Shown here one piece after another: positions 18,128 through 27,650 of a stretch of DNA of 64,000 nt (position 1 is its first letter; the number at the start of each line of letters is the position of its first letter). The stretch comes from Chloroherpeton thalassium ATCC 35110 (GTDB taxonomy: Bacteria > Bacteroidota > Chlorobiia > Chlorobiales > Chloroherpetonaceae): positions 2,834,001 through 2,898,000 of the forward strand of contig NC_011026.1 in assembly GCF_000020525.1 (NCBI RefSeq). Direction: 5' to 3'. A model generated the notes under the pieces. That model did no database searches and was not told the DNA's origin. It saw only the letters and a list, made by a program, of their open reading frames with translations. The translations under genes and the position numbers were made by a program.

Positions 18128-19582
18128 TTATTCCGGCACTAACCACCAGAATGGATAACCTTTAGCTTTATGTAAAAACATATAGTGCAAGAAAACTTTG
18201 AGCCAGTGACCGGCCAAACCTGCTTCGCCAATAGAATAGTCAATATCGCGTCCCCATTCTGGATACTTTTGCCAGTCTGGAACAACTGGAAACACCGTCA
18301 TCGATGCGCCTAATCCATCAATAGAACCATAACCAGCCGATACAATACACGCTGCACCCATCCGGCTCATAGAAGCGCGGTGGCGATGGGCATGACTTCC
18401 TTTAATACGCTCGACAATGTTCAGAGCCACAATTTTTCCCATAACGCCTGCCGGCATACCCGTTCTTGGCGGAGTTGGAAAAATTGGAGTGCCGTTCGGG
18501 CTTTTCATCGGTTTTGAAATTGGATGCGGTGGCGCAAAGGCGATTCCCGTTGCGTAGATGTTATCGTAAAGCGGGCTTTGGTAGATTTTTGGCCAGTCGT
18601 CGGCGTGCCATTCTTCAAACGGTTTGCCTGAATAATCGGCATCAACTTTCATAAATCCGTTTGGCGCAAACATTTGGCTGGTAATATCTTCGCCTGATTT
18701 GTTAGATGCTTTCAACCCAACGCCGGAGAATGGCGGAATCAGCATGGCAAAATCAAAATCTTGGGTATGTTGCTCGCCATTAAGATTCTCGTAATGAGCT
18801 TTTCCAGGATCAACGGTGTGAATGCCGGCACGCTTTACCCAGTTAATTCCATACTCAGCCAAGATGGACTCGGTAAAAACTTTTGTTGAGGTAATGTAGC
18901 CGCCTCGCTTAATGAAAGCACCACCCATGCCAAAATCACCCAGTTCATACTCGTTGGTAATCCAAGTAATTTGAGCTTTATGGGAAAGCTTCCGCTTTCT
19001 AATTTCGTGAGCCACATTCAAAATATATTCGAACGCTGCACCTTGACACGTTGCCAGGCCATGCCCTGTGCCAATCAAAATGCGCTGTGTCTCACCGGCT
19101 TGCATTCGCTTCATCGTCTCCTGAAGCGTTTCCCATGAAAGCGCCGCGTGACTGTACGTACAAACTGACATGGTATTTTTTTCAGGACCCAAACCTGTCG
19201 TTCCATCAAAATTCAATTTCGGACCCGTTGCATTCACCAGATAGTCATAATCAACATTTTCAGTTTGGCCTTTTTTCGACTCATCAGTGTATTCAATGGA
19301 CACATAGCCTTTTCCATTCTCCATATCACCTTCAGGGTGAATTTCAACCGCCTTTGCCTGCTTCAATACGATGCCCCATCGATCGTAGACCTTCTTTAGC
19401 TTGAAACGCACCTGATCAACGGACATTCTTCCAACCCCAACCCAAATGTTAGAAGGAATCCATTGATAGTACTGGTTAGGCGTGATCACCACCACTTCGT
19501 GCTTTTTACCTAACTTTTGTTTCAAAAACGCGGCGCATGTATGACCAGAAATCCCGGCACCAAGTACGACTACTTTTGCCAT
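18128..19582 (-). CDS. sqr: Sulfide:quinone oxidoreductase family flavoprotein
   Basis: 484 residues. Oxidises sulfide and passes electrons through FAD to membrane quinone, the first step of sulfide-driven phototrophy. The N-terminal dinucleotide fold has GAGISG (8-13); NATGPKLNF and the C-terminal YATGIAFAPPHP follow. Cysteines in SVCTYSHA, LATCQGAAF and GAACIVS are at positions suitable for the redox-active set. The C-terminus (WLKVFLHYMFLHKAKGYPFWW) is aromatic and amphipathic, as expected for monotopic membrane binding. Longer than the approximately 430-residue classic SQR; several SQR types coexist in green sulfur bacteria and I cannot fix the subtype. A 14-bp palindrome lies 36 bp upstream. 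Confidence 0.9.
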   Translation of the reverse strand: MAKVVVLGAGISGHTCAAFLKQKLGKKHEVVVITPNQYYQWIPSNIWVGVGRMSVDQVRFKLKKVYDRWGIVLKQAKAVEIHPEGDMENGKGYVSIEYTDESKKGQTENVDYDYLVNATGPKLNFDGTTGLGPEKNTMSVCTYSHAALSWETLQETMKRMQAGETQRILIGTGHGLATCQGAAFEYILNVAHEIRKRKLSHKAQITWITNEYELGDFGMGGAFIKRGGYITSTKVFTESILAEYGINWVKRAGIHTVDPGKAHYENLNGEQHTQDFDFAMLIPPFSGVGLKASNKSGEDITSQMFAPNGFMKVDADYSGKPFEEWHADDWPKIYQSPLYDNIYATGIAFAPPHPISKPMKSPNGTPIFPTPPRTGMPAGVMGKIVALNIVERIKGSHAHRHRASMSRMGAACIVSAGYGSIDGLGASMTVFPVVPDWQKYPEWGRDIDYSIGEAGLAGHWLKVFLHYMFLHKAKGYPFWWLVPE

Positions 19583-19618
19583 AGTTAATTTGCCTTTTGT
19601 TTTGTTGTTATAGATAGT

Positions 19619-19632
19619 TATATGGCCATATA
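19619..19632. promoter_or_regulatory. 14-bp perfect palindrome upstream of sqr
   Basis: TATATGGCCATATA, centred 43 bp before the sqr start codon. Position and symmetry suit an operator for a dimeric regulator, but no regulator gene is adjacent, and an AT-rich palindrome of this size can arise by chance. Confidence 0.35.
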
Positions 19633-19861
19633 GTAATATACCAAATATAGATATTTTTCCTAACAGCTTCTCAGAATTGGATTTTAATGTTTAATGTTTT
19701 TTGGGGCAAGAACAAAAAGAAAGCATTCAGCCGTGTAGGATGCTAAAAAAGATAGGGATGGCCTGAAAAAAGTCCAAGCGATTTCCAGGCTCATGTATTT
19801 CTAAAAACGATCTTTGCGCCACTATTTAGTTTTTCAACCAAGATAAAGCGATCATCCCGAC

Positions 19862-20989
19862 TTAATGACCGTTTCCTGGTCGCGCGCCGCCACCCATATT
19901 TCCACCACCGCTTCTCTGATTTGAAGGCGCATTATTTCCGCTTCCACCTGGATTTTGAGGTGCTGGCGTTGTCGGATTCACATTTCGCGACTCATGCGAA
20001 TCGTTTTTGACAGGATTCTTTGACTCGGTTTTCTTTACATCGCTATTTGGCTTGTCCACTTTACGAATCTCTTTATTTCCATACGCCCGATTCTCAATGG
20101 GATGATTCATTGGCATTATATTTATAGGCATTAGTTGACTGAAAATGGGAGACATCTTTACGAATACCGTTTGCGACTCCCCCGCCTCAACCGTTATGCT
20201 CATGTCCACTGTTTTGTAATATCTATGCCGAATCGTTAGGTTGTGCTGACCATCAGACACTTCATATAAAGTACATGGAGTGATCATTCCCGTATTGACG
20301 CCATCCAAAAACACCTCTGCGCCATCGATCGGATTTGTATTTACTTTTATATTTGCAAAGTTTGGCTCTAACTCTACTTGTAAGGTCACATTTTCATAGA
20401 TATTTGTCAGATCAAGCACCCCAACTTTAGACTGATAATTTTCCTTGACAAGTTGATATATGTATTTCTGCTTCTTGAATTTCCACTGAACTGCAGTTTT
20501 TCCAATGTAGGTATCGTCAACATAAAATGCCGCATCCGACGGGTCAGTTTGAACCAGCAGCAACACGCCATCATCTTTTAATTCCTCATACAACACCCCT
20601 GCTGAACTTGACACGCTCCCAGTAGAAAGCACCATCTCGTAGACAGCCGCGCTCTGAATAGACTCTGGATATATGTAATTTCTCAAGACACCGTATTTAT
20701 CGTGCTTGATAGTGATTTTTTTCGACCCTTGCGGAACATATACCCAATATTCACCCGTTTCTTTCAAGACATCCGTAATGCCAAGCATTCCGCCTTCAAA
20801 GGCAAAATTACTTTCCGAAGTGACAATTTTAATAAGCGCACATTTCTGTCCATTCATGTCAAAGACAGGAGAAATAATCTGCGCCGTTTCATCTTCGGGC
20901 AAGGCTTTAAATGACGTAACCGAGAGTTGCGCATTCGCCGTTGAAACGGCCAATAACAATAGAACCACCAGGACAAGAATTTTTTTCAT
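19862..20989 (-). CDS. Exported PEGA-domain protein
   Basis: 375 residues from ATG 20989; the frame opens at 21049, but the 20989 start has GGAG eight bases upstream and a clean signal peptide (MKKILVLVVLLLLAVSTANA). Two PEGA-type beta repeats: one with VQTDPSDAAFYVDDTYIGKT and one with VNTNPIDGAEVFLDGVNTG. PEGA repeats occur on surface or periplasmic proteins and may bind carbohydrate or other proteins. The last 80 residues are low-complexity, rich in Asn, Pro, Ser and Gly. Upstream it diverges from the hemolysin III gene. Confidence 0.85.
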   Translation of the reverse strand: MKKILVLVVLLLLAVSTANAQLSVTSFKALPEDETAQIISPVFDMNGQKCALIKIVTSESNFAFEGGMLGITDVLKETGEYWVYVPQGSKKITIKHDKYGVLRNYIYPESIQSAAVYEMVLSTGSVSSSAGVLYEELKDDGVLLLVQTDPSDAAFYVDDTYIGKTAVQWKFKKQKYIYQLVKENYQSKVGVLDLTNIYENVTLQVELEPNFANIKVNTNPIDGAEVFLDGVNTGMITPCTLYEVSDGQHNLTIRHRYYKTVDMSITVEAGESQTVFVKMSPIFSQLMPINIMPMNHPIENRAYGNKEIRKVDKPNSDVKKTESKNPVKNDSHESRNVNPTTPAPQNPGGSGNNAPSNQRSGGGNMGGGARPGNGH

Positions 20990-21164
20990 GGCTTCTGCTC
21001 CTTTTTTTTGGTTCTTTCGAAATTCACAGAGACTCAACCGAGTAGCCAACTATTTTCTTTTGGATCAATTGCCTAAACAACAAAAAGAACTTATAATCGG
21101 AAGAACCTTGTAGTTAATATAGATACTTATTTACACTTTACTCATGAAAGGAGTTTAATCCAAA

Positions 21165-21833
21165 ATGCTATCCTCGGCTCAGAAATCCGACACGGATTTC
21201 CCGCTTAAATCTTACACTATTGGCGAGGAAATCGCCAACGGCATTACCCATGGCGTTGGCACAGTGCTTAGCATTATTGGCTTGATTTTGCTCGTCAGAT
21301 TAGCCAATGAATTTGGCGATGTTTGGTGGATGGTTAGTTTTTGCATCTACGGCGGCAGCATGATCTTGCTCTATCTCACATCTACGCTCTATCACAGCAT
21401 CCAAAATCCGAAGGTGAAATATTTCTTTCGCATTCTCGATCACGCCAATATCTACCTTTTGATTGCAGGAACTTACACGCCGTTGCTTTTGGTCAGCTTA
21501 GGCGGCGCTTGGGGCTGGACCATGCTAATTTTGATTTGGCTTATTGCCATTGCAGGTATGAGCCTAACGTCGCTTTTTATGAAGCGCTTTCAAAAATTTT
21601 CCGTCGCGACTTACATTTTTATGGGCTGGATTGGCATTTTCGTGCTTTATAAATTACCCGAATTTATGCCAATAACTGGACTTTTTTGGATTGGCGCAGG
21701 CGGCTTGTTTTATACAATTGGCGTGATTTTTTATGTCTGGAAAAAACTTCCCTATCATCACGCCATTTGGCATGTGTTCGTGTTAGGCGGAAGCGCGTGC
21801 CACTATATCGCTATTTTCAATTACTTGACTTGA
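21165..21833 (+). CDS. Hemolysin III family membrane protein (PAQR-like)
   Basis: 222 residues with seven predicted membrane helices. HlyIII/PAQR signatures are EEIANGITHGVG near the N-terminus, STLYHS, FRILDHANIYLLIAGTYTP, and HAIWHVFVLGGSACHY at the C-terminus; the histidines are the likely zinc ligands. The start has AAAGGAG 11 bases upstream. Family members affect membrane lipid homeostasis, and the haemolytic role is doubtful. Followed by its own terminator. Confidence 0.92.
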   Translation: MLSSAQKSDTDFPLKSYTIGEEIANGITHGVGTVLSIIGLILLVRLANEFGDVWWMVSFCIYGGSMILLYLTSTLYHSIQNPKVKYFFRILDHANIYLLIAGTYTPLLLVSLGGAWGWTMLILIWLIAIAGMSLTSLFMKRFQKFSVATYIFMGWIGIFVLYKLPEFMPITGLFWIGAGGLFYTIGVIFYVWKKLPYHHAIWHVFVLGGSACHYIAIFNYLT

Positions 21834-21887
21834 TTTTTGGAACAGAAAACTATTTGACAAACATCAGAAATAATATCTAACACAATT

Positions 21888-21930
21888 GCCAGAGGCGGAA
21901 TTTTCCAGAAAATCTGCCTCTGGCTTTTTT
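21888..21930 (+). terminator. Intrinsic terminator after hemolysin III gene
   Basis: GCCAGAGGCGGA (21888-21899) pairs with TCTGCCTCTGGC (21912-21923), one mismatch, followed by TTTTTT. Shared with the convergent T9SS-cargo gene. Confidence 0.85.
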
Positions 21931-21937
21931 GCATCGA

Positions 21938-24529
21938 TTATTTCAAAAGCATCATTTTTTTCGTATCTGAAAAACCGTCTGTTCGAAGCTGATAGAAATA
22001 CACTCCACTTGAAAGTCCCGCCGCATTAAACTGAAATGCGTTTAAACCTTGAACCGCGTTAATTTGTTTTCTAAACACCACGCGCCCTAACAAGTCATAA
22101 ATTTGCAATGTTGCCTGCGAAGCTTTTTTCATCGTGAAAGCAATTGTGGTTGACGGGTTAAATGGATTGGGGTAATTTTGCTGCAATTCATATTGACTTG
22201 GCACAGCGTCCTTTTCTTCAACCGCTTCAAGTTTCGTGACCGCTATTTCAAACGACCTGAGCGCCTCGCCCGAAACATAGCGATAACTATTTTTGGTGGC
22301 CATATCAATTGAACTGCTATCCACTAAATCGCGAAGGATAAATTCATAATCGTCCATACTTATCTCATCCCAAGCCAGCTGAATATCGCCTTCTTGCGCG
22401 ATGCTAAATTGCCAGGTTTTCGTTTCCCCAACGGCGAGCGGCGAGCGAATATCCTTATTATACTTGCTGCCTAAAAGAGAATTCCAATTTTCGTGCGTGA
22501 AATAAAGCGAAATAGCATTTTTGCTGGAAGGCGTTGCTGGGGGCTCGGGCGCATCGTGGCGAGCGTCAAAATCATCGGAAGCATTTGGATGCACACCAAA
22601 AACTGAAATCATATCGGCATCCTCACCAGATTTCACATATAAAGTTTTTTGCCAACCTGATTCAGTTGCTACGGCAAAATTTAACGGCGTTGAACCACTT
22701 TCTTCCTTTGAAGACGCTCTAAAAATGAGCGCCAAATTGGAATCCAACGCAGCACACCAATAACCCAGCCAAGGCGCTAACGTGTCGGGATTGGTATAAC
22801 CCAAGTCGCCTGCCGAAAACGCATAGAAGGAAGCGGAAACCCATCCGCTATCTGCCGCCGCAAGAAAATCATAGATATTTCCGTCGCGTTTTAGATAAAG
22901 CTTTTCTGATGGCACTTCTTCATTTAGGGCATTCCCAATCATGTTCCAACCCAGCGCAAGCGGCACCACCGCCGAATCCACAACCAGCTCGCCATCCATG
23001 CTCACCGTTATTGTATCTGGCGTAAAAAGCCAATATCCTTTTCCGTTATACATGCTTTCAAATGGAATATATCCTTCTGAGCGATCGTAGTCATAAATGT
23101 AGTAATAGTTAGAGGTGTAATTTCCAATAACAGAATTTATTGAATTATCATTCGGCAAATATGGCGCGCTGATAAGCGACCAACCCGCATTGAAAGTATA
23201 TCGACCTTGAATGGCGAAATAATCACTGACGATTTCTTGCTGGTTAAACATGGAGTCCGTTGTGACGAGTTTAATCTGCACCTGCCCCAACAGATATTTT
23301 GGAACTGCCCATTCATAGCTTGAACTGGTGCCGAGCACTTCGTCAATGAACACAAAATTTCCACTATCGGACGCCGTCGCGTAGTAAAGCACATGCGATC
23401 GTAAATCAGAGGCATCGGTTGCCGTCCATGAAATCGAAATTGAGTCGCTGTGATAAAACGTCTCGCCACCAGATGGATAACTCAACGCAACGCTCGGCGG
23501 CGTTAAATCGCCGATGGCAAGCTCGAACCGGCGCAGCGCATCATTTGTGTATTCATAGATTAATGTGTCGCGAAGGTTTACTAAGCTGTCGAGCTCTTTA
23601 TCAATCAAGCGAAGACCATAGCCAGCAGGAATATCGAACTCCTGAAATTGGAGTTGAATGTCGCTTCCCGTGACATTTGTACTGACCTCAAACGCCCAAG
23701 ATTTGGCAACGGAATCTAAACCCGACGCCGAGCGAACATCATAGGTAAAATTCTCTCCTGAAGGATGTGACCATTCTGGATGTAAAAAGTAAAGCTGAAT
23801 ATGCGCTTGTGGCGGCGCGGCAGGCTCGGGCATATCAAAGTCAGGATCAAAACCGTCGGTGGCACTGTCGGAAACGCCCGCGATGTTATGCAAATCGCCA
23901 TATCCGCCAACCGTTGCAAGAATACGCATTTCCATTTCACTGCTGAGCGACGCTTCGCTGCCAGTGATGATTGTATTGCCCGCTGCTCCTGGCGATCCTT
24001 TATCCGAGCCAAATAGCGAATCAGTTGCCGCCACATAATCCGAGTCGTTCGTGACGCCGCTCAAATGGTTTGCCACATGATTCAGTTCATGCGCAACACC
24101 TGATCCGAACTTGTCACCATCCGTGTAATCAATTCGGCAAATTACTTCGCCCGAGCCGTTTTCCAAAACGATTTGGTCAGCTGTATTTCCCAAAGAAAAA
24201 CTGCTCGTCACCTCATAATCGCGGTGATTGTAAAGCGAATCACTTTTTCCTAACACTAAAAATCCACCTGCTGGAACAATCGTAAGACCGTTAGCCGCAT
24301 CGATGGTGTGATTGTTTGAAGAGGTATCTTTAATTGCCCAGCCGGAAATGTCAATGTCTGAGGAAGTGGTGTTATAAAGCTCAACATATTCGCCATCTGT
24401 GTCGCTTGTGCCGGCGGGGTCGGCCATAAATTCGGTGATGATCAAATCACCGGGCGATTGCGCGCGAAGAGCGGCAGAAAAAAGTAAACATGATAATAAT
24501 ACACCGAAGAAAGAAACGAGTTTTTTCAT
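21938..24529 (-). CDS. Secreted lamin-tail-domain protein with T9SS type A sorting signal
   Basis: 863 residues. Signal peptide (1-23), lamin-tail domain (27-140: IITEFMADPAGTSDTDGEYVELYN), an Ig-like segment (about 340-430), and a C-terminal type IX secretion sorting domain (about 780-863: LQQNYPNPFNPSTTIAF to SGVYFYQLRTDG). Two homologous modules of about 115 residues, near 225-340 and 660-770, each begin D-FD---D-PEPPA-P and end ALR-FE-A. The protein should be exported to the surface by the type IX system. Alone between convergent hemolysin III and coaE. Function beyond adhesion or structure is unknown. Confidence 0.9.
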   Translation of the reverse strand: MKKLVSFFGVLLSCLLFSAALRAQSPGDLIITEFMADPAGTSDTDGEYVELYNTTSSDIDISGWAIKDTSSNNHTIDAANGLTIVPAGGFLVLGKSDSLYNHRDYEVTSSFSLGNTADQIVLENGSGEVICRIDYTDGDKFGSGVAHELNHVANHLSGVTNDSDYVAATDSLFGSDKGSPGAAGNTIITGSEASLSSEMEMRILATVGGYGDLHNIAGVSDSATDGFDPDFDMPEPAAPPQAHIQLYFLHPEWSHPSGENFTYDVRSASGLDSVAKSWAFEVSTNVTGSDIQLQFQEFDIPAGYGLRLIDKELDSLVNLRDTLIYEYTNDALRRFELAIGDLTPPSVALSYPSGGETFYHSDSISISWTATDASDLRSHVLYYATASDSGNFVFIDEVLGTSSSYEWAVPKYLLGQVQIKLVTTDSMFNQQEIVSDYFAIQGRYTFNAGWSLISAPYLPNDNSINSVIGNYTSNYYYIYDYDRSEGYIPFESMYNGKGYWLFTPDTITVSMDGELVVDSAVVPLALGWNMIGNALNEEVPSEKLYLKRDGNIYDFLAAADSGWVSASFYAFSAGDLGYTNPDTLAPWLGYWCAALDSNLALIFRASSKEESGSTPLNFAVATESGWQKTLYVKSGEDADMISVFGVHPNASDDFDARHDAPEPPATPSSKNAISLYFTHENWNSLLGSKYNKDIRSPLAVGETKTWQFSIAQEGDIQLAWDEISMDDYEFILRDLVDSSSIDMATKNSYRYVSGEALRSFEIAVTKLEAVEEKDAVPSQYELQQNYPNPFNPSTTIAFTMKKASQATLQIYDLLGRVVFRKQINAVQGLNAFQFNAAGLSSGVYFYQLRTDGFSDTKKMMLLK

Positions 24530-24765
24530 GGGGGAAAACCTCTTTCTTGAAGTTATAGTGAATGTAAATGGAGGTATTTATACAAAAAACATCAGCATTA
24601 GTAAGGTAATGAAACTTAACGATTACTGACAACTCTTTAGGTTTACTTTGTATGGTTTTCTTCTCACACAAACCAAACTTGCCTATCTAACAATCCCAAA
24701 CGGTTGTTTTTCTTGTTCTTCAAAATTCACTTTATCAAGCAAATTAGAACTCAGAATAGAGGACT

Positions 24766-25386
24766 TTACGCCAAAATCTTCTCTAAAACACTTTCTGTTT
24801 GCGCTTTCAAAGATTCCAGAGAGCTGTTGTTGTAAATGACAAAATCCGCTCGTTTTATCAATTCTTCTTGCGACCACTGGCTTTGCATCCGCGACCTAAT
24901 TTGCGATTCTTCCATGCCGGCCTGTTTTAAGCGTTCGAGACGCACATCAAAATCGGCGGCCACAACCACAATTTCATCCAGGCCTTTTGTGCCGCCGGCT
25001 TCAAACAAAATGGCCGCTTCCTTAACCAAAACTTTTTTTTCCGTTTCGCACACGCTTTCTTTTGCGCGCTCAAACGCAGCAAACACTTTTGGGTGAATTA
25101 GATTGTTGAGCGCTTGAAGTTTTTTTTCATCTGAAAAAACAATTTGCGCGATTTTCTTCCTATCTGGCAAAAGCCTTGCCGTACCGTTTTTATGATAAAT
25201 GTCGTCGCCAAACAATTTTTTCATGCCGGCAATGACGTCCGCGTCTTCTTCCTGAATCTGCTTGGCCACGTTATCGGCGTTAAACACCTTGCAGCCTAAC
25301 GATGATAAAATTCTGCAAACCTCACTTTTTCCGCAACCAATTCCGCCGGTTACGCCGACCAAATGTATCGCTTCTCGTAATGTCAT
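24766..25386 (-). CDS. coaE: Dephospho-CoA kinase
   Basis: Final step of coenzyme A synthesis: phosphorylation of the 3'-OH of dephospho-CoA. 206 residues from ATG 25386 (MTLREAIHLVGVTGGIGCGKS), the normal length; the frame runs back to 25464 without a better start. P-loop GGIGCGKS, FNADNVAKQI, the LIHPKVF substrate motif and the LFEAGGTKG lid region are present. It begins 2 bp after the stop of the upstream lipoprotein-like gene, so the two form an operon. Confidence 0.95.
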   Translation of the reverse strand: MTLREAIHLVGVTGGIGCGKSEVCRILSSLGCKVFNADNVAKQIQEEDADVIAGMKKLFGDDIYHKNGTARLLPDRKKIAQIVFSDEKKLQALNNLIHPKVFAAFERAKESVCETEKKVLVKEAAILFEAGGTKGLDEIVVVAADFDVRLERLKQAGMEESQIRSRMQSQWSQEELIKRADFVIYNNSSLESLKAQTESVLEKILA

Positions 25387-25388
25387 TT

Positions 25389-25766
25389 TTATTTTCTTTT
25401 TTCGGACAGTACCCGCCGCTTTGCCTCTATTGCCTCCAATGTATTCTTTAAAACGTCCTTCCAAATTGCCGGTTTGGACTTATAACCTTGCATTTCTTTT
25501 TGAAAATCCACACGCGTTGTATTATGATAGGCAAACACCCTGTCCAAACTATCCGGCTTGCTAAAATTCATTCGTTCCGACGAACTCAGCGACTCATACC
25601 AAGCCTGCACAAGCAAAACATCCACGTAGGTTTTAATAAACGCTTTATCTTTTTCCGTCAACTTTTCATCCGCTTTGGAACAAGCCATACCAGCGCTCAA
25701 AATAGCCACCACACTAACACATTGAAGGCACAACCCAAAAGCCTTTTTTATTTTGAAAAAATTCAT
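25389..25766 (-). CDS. Putative lipoprotein, DUF4296-like
   Basis: 125 residues from ATG 25766 (a TTG start at 25775 is also in frame). An N-terminal hydrophobic segment ends in LSAGMAC, an imperfect lipobox. The mature part is helical (TEKDKAFIKTYVDVLLVQAW, then FAYHNTTRVDFQKEMQGY), matching the pattern I associate with DUF4296 lipoproteins of Bacteroidetes. Function unknown. Operon with coaE. Confidence 0.7.
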   Translation of the reverse strand: MNFFKIKKAFGLCLQCVSVVAILSAGMACSKADEKLTEKDKAFIKTYVDVLLVQAWYESLSSSERMNFSKPDSLDRVFAYHNTTRVDFQKEMQGYKSKPAIWKDVLKNTLEAIEAKRRVLSEKRK

Positions 25767-25942
25767 TCCTAACAAATATTTAGGCCTATATTAAGACAAT
25801 TTTCCTAAAGAAGCCCGTTTTTTTGATTTAAAAATAAGAGAATCTGTTATCAGGAAACTTTACTGCTTGGCAGTTCGTTTAGAGCTATAAGTTAGACAAA
25901 TCCACATTAATCATTAAAAACCTTAATCATCAAAAAAATCTT

Positions 25943-26545
25943 ATGGCATACGAACAACCGAAACTCCCGTATGAGCTAAACGCTCTTGAACCACACATCT
26001 CTGCTAACACGCTTGAATTTCATTATGGCAAACACCATGCGGCTTATGTGACCAAGTACAACGGCTTTGTAAAAGACACGCCGTACGACAAGATGCCGCT
26101 TGAAGATGTGATTAAAGCAACGGCTGGCGATGCCTCAAAAGCCGGAATCTTTAACAACGGCGCCCAAGCATGGAATCACAGTTTTTACTGGAATTGCCTA
26201 TCACCTAACGGCGGCGGCGCACCAACGGGAAAAATTGCCGACAAAATTAACGAGGATTGCGGTAGCTATGAAAATTTTGTAGCCGCATTTAAAGATGCTG
26301 CCGCCACACAGTTTGGAAGCGGCTGGGCTTGGCTTGTTTTGGATGGTGGAAAATTAAAAATCACCAAAACGCTCAACGCCGCAAACCCCATGACTGAAGG
26401 ACAAACCACACTTTTAACTCTTGATGTTTGGGAACACGCTTATTATTTGGATTATCAAAATCGACGTCCTGACTATATTCAAACTTTCCTTGAGAAACTC
26501 GTTAATTGGGATTTTGTCAATCAAAATCTTGAAGCTGCGATGTAA
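25943..26545 (+). CDS. sodB: Superoxide dismutase, iron-type of the Fe/Mn family
   Basis: 200 residues. Converts superoxide to oxygen and hydrogen peroxide. Metal ligands by position: His27 (EFHYGKHH), His79 (AWNHSFYWN), Asp161 and His165 (LDVWEHAYYLDY). The second-sphere Gln in NGAQAWNH is the position typical of Fe-dependent enzymes. No signal peptide, so cytoplasmic. Monocistronic with its own terminator. Suggests oxygen exposure in an otherwise anaerobic phototroph. Confidence 0.96.
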   Translation: MAYEQPKLPYELNALEPHISANTLEFHYGKHHAAYVTKYNGFVKDTPYDKMPLEDVIKATAGDASKAGIFNNGAQAWNHSFYWNCLSPNGGGAPTGKIADKINEDCGSYENFVAAFKDAAATQFGSGWAWLVLDGGKLKITKTLNAANPMTEGQTTLLTLDVWEHAYYLDYQNRRPDYIQTFLEKLVNWDFVNQNLEAAM

Positions 26546-26570
26546 AATCCGCTTTGCATTCAAAGAAAAA

Positions 26571-26595
26571 CGCCGGAAGCTCTCCGGCGTTTTTT
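26571..26595 (+). terminator. Intrinsic terminator of sodB
   Basis: CGCCGGA (26571-26577), 5-nt loop, TCCGGCG (26583-26589), then TTTTTT. Confidence 0.92.
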
Positions 26596-26691
26596 GATTG
26601 GTGCGTCAGTCTTTCAAGCTTCATCCATCGTTTTGAATGCAAGAGAGCGCAACAGAAAATCGCATGCGCATTCAACCAAGCATGATCGAAT

Positions 26692-27561
26692 CTACTTCAC
26701 ATAACGCTTCATATTATCAATATTAATCACAGATGCGCCTTTTGGGACTTTGAAGTCAAAACCGAAGTTTCGACCGTTGATTTCTCGCTCGGCATATGCC
26801 ACCACGATTTCCCTATTTTTCGGCTGATTTGCGGGGACTGGATTTTGGTAAGAAATAAATTCTATCACCTTTGGCAGCGCAACCATTTTTTTCATTACCT
26901 CAAGATTTTCAAAGTTCTTATAGTTCGCGCTCGCAGCTCGTTTTCCATCCTCATTAAACATCTGAATCGACTCAATTCGCTTGTTTGAAGAATCAATCAC
27001 CACGGCTTGAAGCTGCCCGCCATGATTCAGGTAAAGGCCGACTTTTCCCTTTTCAGCCGTCACTTGCTCAATATCGCCCAACGACGCATGATTTAAGCTT
27101 GGAATGCCGATAAACGCATCTGTCATTTGCTCAAAAGTTACGCCCAAACCCATCGCTTTTTTCAAATTTTCAGCGCTGTTTTTGCCGACGAGCAATTGGC
27201 CGCTAAATAAATTATGCACAAAAATGCTGTCCTCGCGAATAAGCGCCTCCAAAACTGTAATGCCAAAAAAAACCGACCCGACAATTTGAATGGCTTCTCC
27301 ACGCTTGACTTTGATATTGCACGATAAACTTTGCTCCATTTCCGGCGTTTTAATCCAAATTTCGGCATTGCCGTCAACTGTTTTAATCTCGTCAACCGGC
27401 GAGGAAATACTGGCAAGCAGTCGCTCAATTGCCGAATCAACCGAAACTTGCGTTCCAGGCAAATCTACATCCGACACCGTTCTGGAGGAACTGCACGCGC
27501 TCATGAGTGTTGCGAAAACAAGCACCACACAAAGCAAGCGAGTAAGTGAATTTCGTAGCAT
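26692..27561 (-). CDS. DUF4292-type lipoprotein
   Basis: 289 residues from ATG 27561 (MLRNSLTRLLCVV); the frame extends to 27597. Lipobox LMSAC at about 20-24. The mature beta-rich chain (DGNAEIWIKTPEMEQSLSCN, then VGSVFFGITVLEALIREDSI) resembles LolA/LolB-like lipoproteins grouped as DUF4292 in Bacteroidetes/Chlorobi. Likely anchored in the outer membrane, perhaps handling lipid or lipoprotein; that is inference. It precedes no obvious operon partner, being 89 bp after the SRPBCC-like gene. Confidence 0.78.
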   Translation of the reverse strand: MLRNSLTRLLCVVLVFATLMSACSSSRTVSDVDLPGTQVSVDSAIERLLASISSPVDEIKTVDGNAEIWIKTPEMEQSLSCNIKVKRGEAIQIVGSVFFGITVLEALIREDSIFVHNLFSGQLLVGKNSAENLKKAMGLGVTFEQMTDAFIGIPSLNHASLGDIEQVTAEKGKVGLYLNHGGQLQAVVIDSSNKRIESIQMFNEDGKRAASANYKNFENLEVMKKMVALPKVIEFISYQNPVPANQPKNREIVVAYAEREINGRNFGFDFKVPKGASVINIDNMKRYVK

Positions 27562-27650
27562 CGTATTAATTTTGAGGTTAAACCAAAAAACGGGCAAATA
27601 TACTGATTTTGCCCGTTTCTTTGTAACCCACCAAAGTGACTAATTTGGAT

